From: Chitinophaga sp. Cy-1792
GTDB taxonomy: Bacteria; Bacteroidota; Bacteroidia; Chitinophagales; Chitinophagaceae
Assembly (NCBI RefSeq): GCF_011752935.1
Contig: NZ_VWWO01000002.1
Span: 2,542,001-2,606,000, forward strand
Length of the DNA: 64,000 nt
Direction of reading: 5' to 3'
Shown here: in pieces, positions 61,301 to 64,000 of the stretch
Layout of the letters: every line of letters begins with the position of its first letter
How positions within the stretch are numbered: position 1 is the stretch's first letter
Made by a program: the position numbers and the translations under genes
Notes under the pieces: generated by a model
What the model saw: the letters and a program-made list of their open reading frames with translations, nothing else
Told to the model about the DNA's origin: nothing
Databases searched by the model: none

Positions 61301-64000
61301 GCATGTTGCTGTTCAACCTGGGCTTTGATATCATAGGTACTGGCGGCAAGCCTATCGTGGACCAGCCACGGTTTAAGATTGGCGCTGTACAGCCAAGGAC
61401 AGTCTTCTCACTGACCTTTAATGCCAGCGGTGGCCCTACCCTTCAATTTGGCGCAGGTGTTACACTGGCAAAAATCGGGTTATCGCTGGCGCCGGATAAA
61501 CTCGCCGGATCAGCAGGCACCAACCCTATCGCCAACAATATCCTCGGATCAGGAAAAGACAGCGGCAACCCGCCGGTGAACCCTGAATTCTCCGTAAGCA
61601 CCGCTTATATCAGCAAGCTGTGGGTAAACCTGAAAAGCAATACCGGCAATGGGTCGCAGGTGATCGTACCGATAGAACGCTCCTTCGGGCCATTGTACAT
61701 AGATAGTTTTGGTTTAGGCTGGGAAGATCAGCAGAAGCTGCTGGATTTCCTGTTTACCGGCAGCGTAGCGCTGGCGGGCCTGAAAGCATCTGTTGTTGGA
61801 TTAACAGTAGGCGTTCCCGTTACAGACCCTACCAACTTCAGCAAGTACAGCGCCGATTTACAGGGGCTGGATATCAGCTTCAAAGGCGGCGCCGTAGAAA
61901 TCAACGGCGGCTTCGTAAAAACCACCACCGTTGTTTCCGGGCAGGATGTGATTGTGTACAACGGTGTAGCCGTAATTAAAGCAGGTACTTTTGCGTTGAT
62001 GGCGTTAGGTTCCTATGCAGAAATTGCTGTTTCTACCGCACCTAATGCCTCCAAACAACCGTCGCTGTTTATTTTCGCCGTGCTGACAGCCCCGCTGGGT
62101 GGCCCTCCATTCTTCTTCATCACCGGTGTGGCAGCAGGCTTCAGTTTCAACCGTTCATTGAAAATCCCTGATATAACGCAGGTGCAGGATTTCCCATTAC
62201 TCAAAGGCTTGTCTGACGGCACCTTTGCAGATGGCGAAGACCCAGGCACGGCACTAGTGGCGCTTAGCTCAGTAGTAGAACCGGAAGTAGGCCAGTACTG
62301 GCTTGCAGCGGGTATCAAGTTCACCTCCTTCGAACTGCTGACAACTTCTGCGTTGCTATTCATCAGCTTTGGTAAAGAGTTTGAGGTGAACCTGCTGGGG
62401 CTGAGCTTTACGTCGCTGCCACCGAAGATACCACGTCAGTATGCCCTTGCCTATTTCGAGCTGGCGCTGAAGATCTCCTTCAAACCTTCCTATGGCGTTC
62501 TTTCAGCAGAAGCACAGCTGACGCCGAATTCATTTGTATTATCCAAAGATTGTAAAGTAACAGGCGGATTTGCCTTCTTCCTGTGGTTTAAAAATATTTC
62601 TACCGCAGCGGGCACTATTCCTGCGGGTGATTTCGTGATCTCGCTGGGAGGTTACCATCCCGACTTCAAAAAGCCGGCCTGGTACCCGGAAGTGCCTCGA
62701 CTGGGGATGCAGTGGAAGATGGATATTTCCGTGGGCAGCATCAGTATTGGCGGCGGCGCGTACTTTGCGATTTGTCCGACCGCAGTAATGGCCGGTGGCT
62801 ACCTGAATGTCGCCTATCAGCTAGGTCCGCTGAAAGCCTGGCTGAATGCCTCTGCCGATTTCCTGATCGAATGGAATCCGTTCTATTTCAATGTAGGCAT
62901 CAGCATTACAGTGGGCGCTTCCTTTGGCACCACCATCCTGGGCGTATCTGTTACCCTGCGTGCAGAGCTGGGCGCCACCCTCAAGCTGGAAGGCCCTCCT
63001 ACCCATGGTTCCGTGAAGGTAGACTGGTTCGTGATCTCCTTCACCATTCCTATCGGCTCCGGCAAAACCGAGACCACCGACAACAACATCACCTGGCAAG
63101 AATTTGCAGACGCCTTCCTGCCGCCGGCAGAAGTTCCTGGCAGTACCATGAAAAATGCCCTGTTAAAGCAACGCAATACCGAGCCGGTACAACAGGTGGT
63201 GAAACTCAATCCGGAAACCGGGTTGCTGAACGATAACGGCGACCGCTGGACCATACAGCCGTATCCGTTTATACTGACCGCTAAATCCGCCATCCCGGCT
63301 TCTGTTATCACAGTTGCCAGCAGCGATTTCAGCAAGCCAGGCGTAAACGTGGGGGTAAGGCCGATGGGTTATGTAGATAATTTAAATGCACCGCTGACCA
63401 TCACCCTCAGGAATAGCAAAGGCGAAGTAGACCTCACTGCACGCAAAATAAAGCTCATTATTGACCAGAACGGCGCACCGGCAGCCATGTGGTCACAAGA
63501 TCCGTTAAACCGCAATAAACCGCCTCAATCAGACGATTTACTGATACCCGGCGCCTCCTATGGCATCATACTGGATGCCGATGAATATAATTTCCGGGGA
63601 GATGTACCTGCATTTGCTATATCACTGCTGAAGTATGAGTTTGGCACCAAACGCATACTACCCTATAAAAACGTTGTCAAATTCCCTCCTGCAGCAAGGT
63701 ACCCTGTCAGTGACCAGAACAATGCCTATAATGTAATCATGCATTCCATCATGACGGAAAGCATTATAAGCAAACGTAACACCATCCTGCAAGGTATTGC
63801 CGCCAGTGATATCGTGGCGCCGCTCGGACCAGACCTCAGTGTGATGGCATCTTCCGCAGATATGATCCTGCAGGCATTACCTGTTATCGCACGGATAGGC
63901 ATCTATCAGAACAATGGTGTCGTGGAAGCCGGCAGAATACTGGCGCCACAGACCAGGGCCGTGACATTAACGCCCGAAGCAGCCATAAAAACACCACAGC
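55387..64000 (+). CDS. Giant DUF6603-like protein, open at the right edge (more than 2871 residues)
   Basis: The frame from ATG 55387 runs without a stop to the end of the window (2871 codons visible). No signal peptide or membrane segment at the start (MINEYSTAQGKKRVGTDN). The first half carries related units of about 260 residues, marked by GTGTRIDPFRL (near 56461), GSGTVDDPWKA (57239) and GSGSYEDPWTF (58027), each followed by beta-rich sequence with LSLMP- and SF-type strands and helical linkers. Residues about 2080-2560 resemble DUF6603: GGYHPDFKKPAWYPEVPRLG, GGGAYFAICPTAVMAGGYLN, ADFLIEWNPFYFNVGISITV, KLEGPPTHGSVKVDWFVISF. The remainder (from about 2570) is not recognised. Function of DUF6603 is unknown to me. 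It is the last visible gene of the cluster. Confidence 0.85.
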   Translation, partial: MINEYSTAQGKKRVGTDNLSGDNGISFSGLDPVLASLGLLIGLLTKPDPDRDTYSINPGWFANPIDNTQKGITSSPEQFEQLLTAVLGKIGGNALGIPIQDAALLGTWYPIKNGNDPTGFYIVSYQKEDNGVTETVLGLGILHSWKVPPTNAALTVNVWGLMPFVAIGNGSFKITFTSTGYPISLGVAAEGGDKKVPLVDINGISFDGVKFSALIDVAASDPFNVSLEVLSLKLGNAPAANKSLADLLAISGEEILEIATNLFIGALSYVFPNQQQYLNYIPPLLGLSSAVPGLQQLQLPVMEWYKLFEAAANPSKYPDGVKTLFFNWFNALCSDTDALKGWITSFSGFLGNTNLQITGTGTRIDPFRLSIIAVNNIGNLDFCVATTVDDGGIRYFYPGLSFRGNNIRLGSSPAVFTSQADLELGQFGLSAQAVTASPQIKFAFRFALKNATDGQPLVAYDGNSVGTLSAGLILGSDGKIVPDFSLNQVVTGITSFDSVNLLSPGELAEAGAAALSAALATLIGVNDNDFAKSIGALIGLIPPASAKGSWPATLPPPFAGTQMAHSILNPVQAWSDFYLHTLQYTTAIDGKSAFAYLLQEMANLLQQTVTGLNISVTGSGTVDDPWKAAIALSSSTLPAYLTAYTVNNTKDNSLELVMGLSLMPTITIAGVDIKPSLNLQGLSLLFAANGSIQAGWLPEVSANLQLPQGFKTPDVGGAAVNVDLAQLSAGWNRSTGWGWSMLIKAPKLIINGNTIVLGQDLNFNNQTALKDLVKQSASTFSPFLLGALGTLLMRVENRAALFAIGSLGLIPDITKSPVFPTGLSWSGFQQLSLSSLSNPWPDIRNHLSTTFANTANAKSLLSLLSYVINTDITAAPATGGSGSYEDPWTFALPAGFEGLSWFENTGKILGLGAGRSESWSYTLSGTKFNFDLHARAHALKYNLSTGTLVFDGQVPSFTLSGTLYNPDGMLVSLPESLGSVEKIIVGCNLSYDTTTQSFHFLPIVTLLNVTLPGQQKQDQLTLQDFMSPSFPSSLQNGFMLLLNQGLQAAFQQVKNQPLFQKAYSLLSMLGLTLAPDGETDLRFIELYNLPDGLLGINAAGWNGLLANFDTYIQTQFNKLLAVQEERDLLYSFLSDILGFKLPEFQVPVLQLLTGLGICAPAEEGYTVYPYKLLELISNPYQTFQQLFGQLFAVANADNLKQLAANLAKNLGPYKAGRWTFSTDATGVISFGILPADSFPLGSFLLVSGGIQLDLNNQVLKGELDIYCENVGVTLKSGFTLQLQNGSVSPSFTSVAAWGDNSKPSAKALRLIPFHTNDFLDDVADLAPAFSLNILLNAVFEEQLLKKYPLIQQIFEGLGLADQAPTESLAVQRLNSGTAVVALSKTDLLWQMPSLMGILYDPLAWLLSDDVLGTNGKFSVSKLVAMLSHLPEVTAPNGIRLTPAASGMTITGMPYGFEIAMSGKDDVANFGFTTKDLVISESWGTLNLLSFQVGIDGNYQPSFGGELTISSGSKIPASFFVNTGYNKEFFLKISQGTPDSASGLALQLLPFLGWGSLAEQGARLAAAAVLKNLVPTVLQKLSDSGAGDFVKKMLDFSKQVNTTALVDAIIGVLTPNTFAVKAQKDILSDIESVALGWLREKFSTTGAPATVQGLITLLQDVMPGVSAQGGRLAFTPDSKIPVTILAGLNDAGYIGLWADFTLPDTQVLKIKLAETGVGVNTSGAVTFSFGMDLLIPVDDSSGPGLTMTYDLQKGFKLLFDPISNSTDATQHSSLAIELLPNFFGKSAVEAAAMGTSVTDWLLQVVKVVLPRYVSLLILNLDKVKAWLEAPIVANAPTPAVLLEATSLILKTGSKYELNSIDNLLKLTPTAFFGNLLYTLMQTKTTLLQFGTNNSGKIVVGPLTGKANYFGVTVAAPNLKIAALPNLVLQLGADDRDWIDKAGDGNIAGDPGIGFYLPITKNGSDFTVDFRLFSMLLFNLGFDIIGTGGKPIVDQPRFKIGAVQPRTVFSLTFNASGGPTLQFGAGVTLAKIGLSLAPDKLAGSAGTNPIANNILGSGKDSGNPPVNPEFSVSTAYISKLWVNLKSNTGNGSQVIVPIERSFGPLYIDSFGLGWEDQQKLLDFLFTGSVALAGLKASVVGLTVGVPVTDPTNFSKYSADLQGLDISFKGGAVEINGGFVKTTTVVSGQDVIVYNGVAVIKAGTFALMALGSYAEIAVSTAPNASKQPSLFIFAVLTAPLGGPPFFFITGVAAGFSFNRSLKIPDITQVQDFPLLKGLSDGTFADGEDPGTALVALSSVVEPEVGQYWLAAGIKFTSFELLTTSALLFISFGKEFEVNLLGLSFTSLPPKIPRQYALAYFELALKISFKPSYGVLSAEAQLTPNSFVLSKDCKVTGGFAFFLWFKNISTAAGTIPAGDFVISLGGYHPDFKKPAWYPEVPRLGMQWKMDISVGSISIGGGAYFAICPTAVMAGGYLNVAYQLGPLKAWLNASADFLIEWNPFYFNVGISITVGASFGTTILGVSVTLRAELGATLKLEGPPTHGSVKVDWFVISFTIPIGSGKTETTDNNITWQEFADAFLPPAEVPGSTMKNALLKQRNTEPVQQVVKLNPETGLLNDNGDRWTIQPYPFILTAKSAIPASVITVASSDFSKPGVNVGVRPMGYVDNLNAPLTITLRNSKGEVDLTARKIKLIIDQNGAPAAMWSQDPLNRNKPPQSDDLLIPGASYGIILDADEYNFRGDVPAFAISLLKYEFGTKRILPYKNVVKFPPAARYPVSDQNNAYNVIMHSIMTESIISKRNTILQGIAASDIVAPLGPDLSVMASSADMILQALPVIARIGIYQNNGVVEAGRILAPQTRAVTLTPEAAIKTPQ

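Noticed and set aside
55516..63335. Many long minus-strand frames opposite the giant gene
   Set aside because: The plus frame is open for 2871 codons with recognisable protein sequence; the minus frames have no family signatures.

Overview
The window reads as chromosomal DNA of a Bacteroidota bacterium, most likely from the Chitinophagaceae (Chitinophaga-like); this is judged from gene content and not from any marker gene. The evidence is: SusC/SusD pairs, FecR anti-sigma factors with ECF sigma factors, a PorP/SprF protein next to a giant Ig-repeat adhesin with a gliding-motility C-terminal domain, LytTR/LytS two-component genes, and several upstream boxes of the Bacteroidota promoter form TAnnTTTG. 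No rRNA, tRNA, CRISPR array, transposase or phage gene was seen.

Layout. 1-2.7 kb: 5' part of a TonB-dependent receptor, a secreted endonuclease/exonuclease/phosphatase-fold protein and a thioredoxin-like pseudogene. 2.7-10.6 kb: a minus-strand operon for a giant Ig-repeat adhesin, PorP/SprF and a TPR/propeller/OmpA protein (type IX secretion and gliding context). 10.8-26.2 kb: ordinary genes (dihaem peroxidase, SUOX-fold protein, GH130, acyltransferase, two tandem GNATs, two tandem metallophosphoesterases, FHA protein, DUF2461, LuxR regulator, DUF1349, hybrid histidine kinase). 26.9-37 kb: a SusC/SusD locus with STN domain, a small Cys-containing DUF6520-like protein, a MauE/DoxX protein, FecR, a sigma-region-2-like mini protein and a separate ECF sigma/mini anti-sigma pair, with 110-bp tandem repeats between them. 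37.2-46.7 kb: DUF1254/1214 lipoprotein, TonB receptor, monooxygenase-like protein, cupin, LytTR/LytS pair, secreted unknown and S41 peptidase.

47.3-64 kb is the unusual part: one long co-directional cluster of eleven intact or open genes. It has a 204-aa unknown (X), eight glycine-rich G-x-y triplet proteins of two types (A and B), a 527-aa tandem lipase-fold protein whose two nucleophile-elbow serines are replaced (GHGLG and GHDFG), and a protein of more than 2871 residues with a DUF6603-like region that runs off the right edge. None has a recognisable signal peptide. Two small gene remnants show that the glycine-rich part arose by duplication of a block X-A-B-B, followed by extra tandem copies of B. 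The function is unknown to me; this cluster is the best candidate for an undescribed system.

Start sites were chosen from signal peptides, paralogue alignment, promoter position or Shine-Dalgarno-like sequence where the longest open frame began at TTG or GTG. Family names come from recognised motifs and not from searches.
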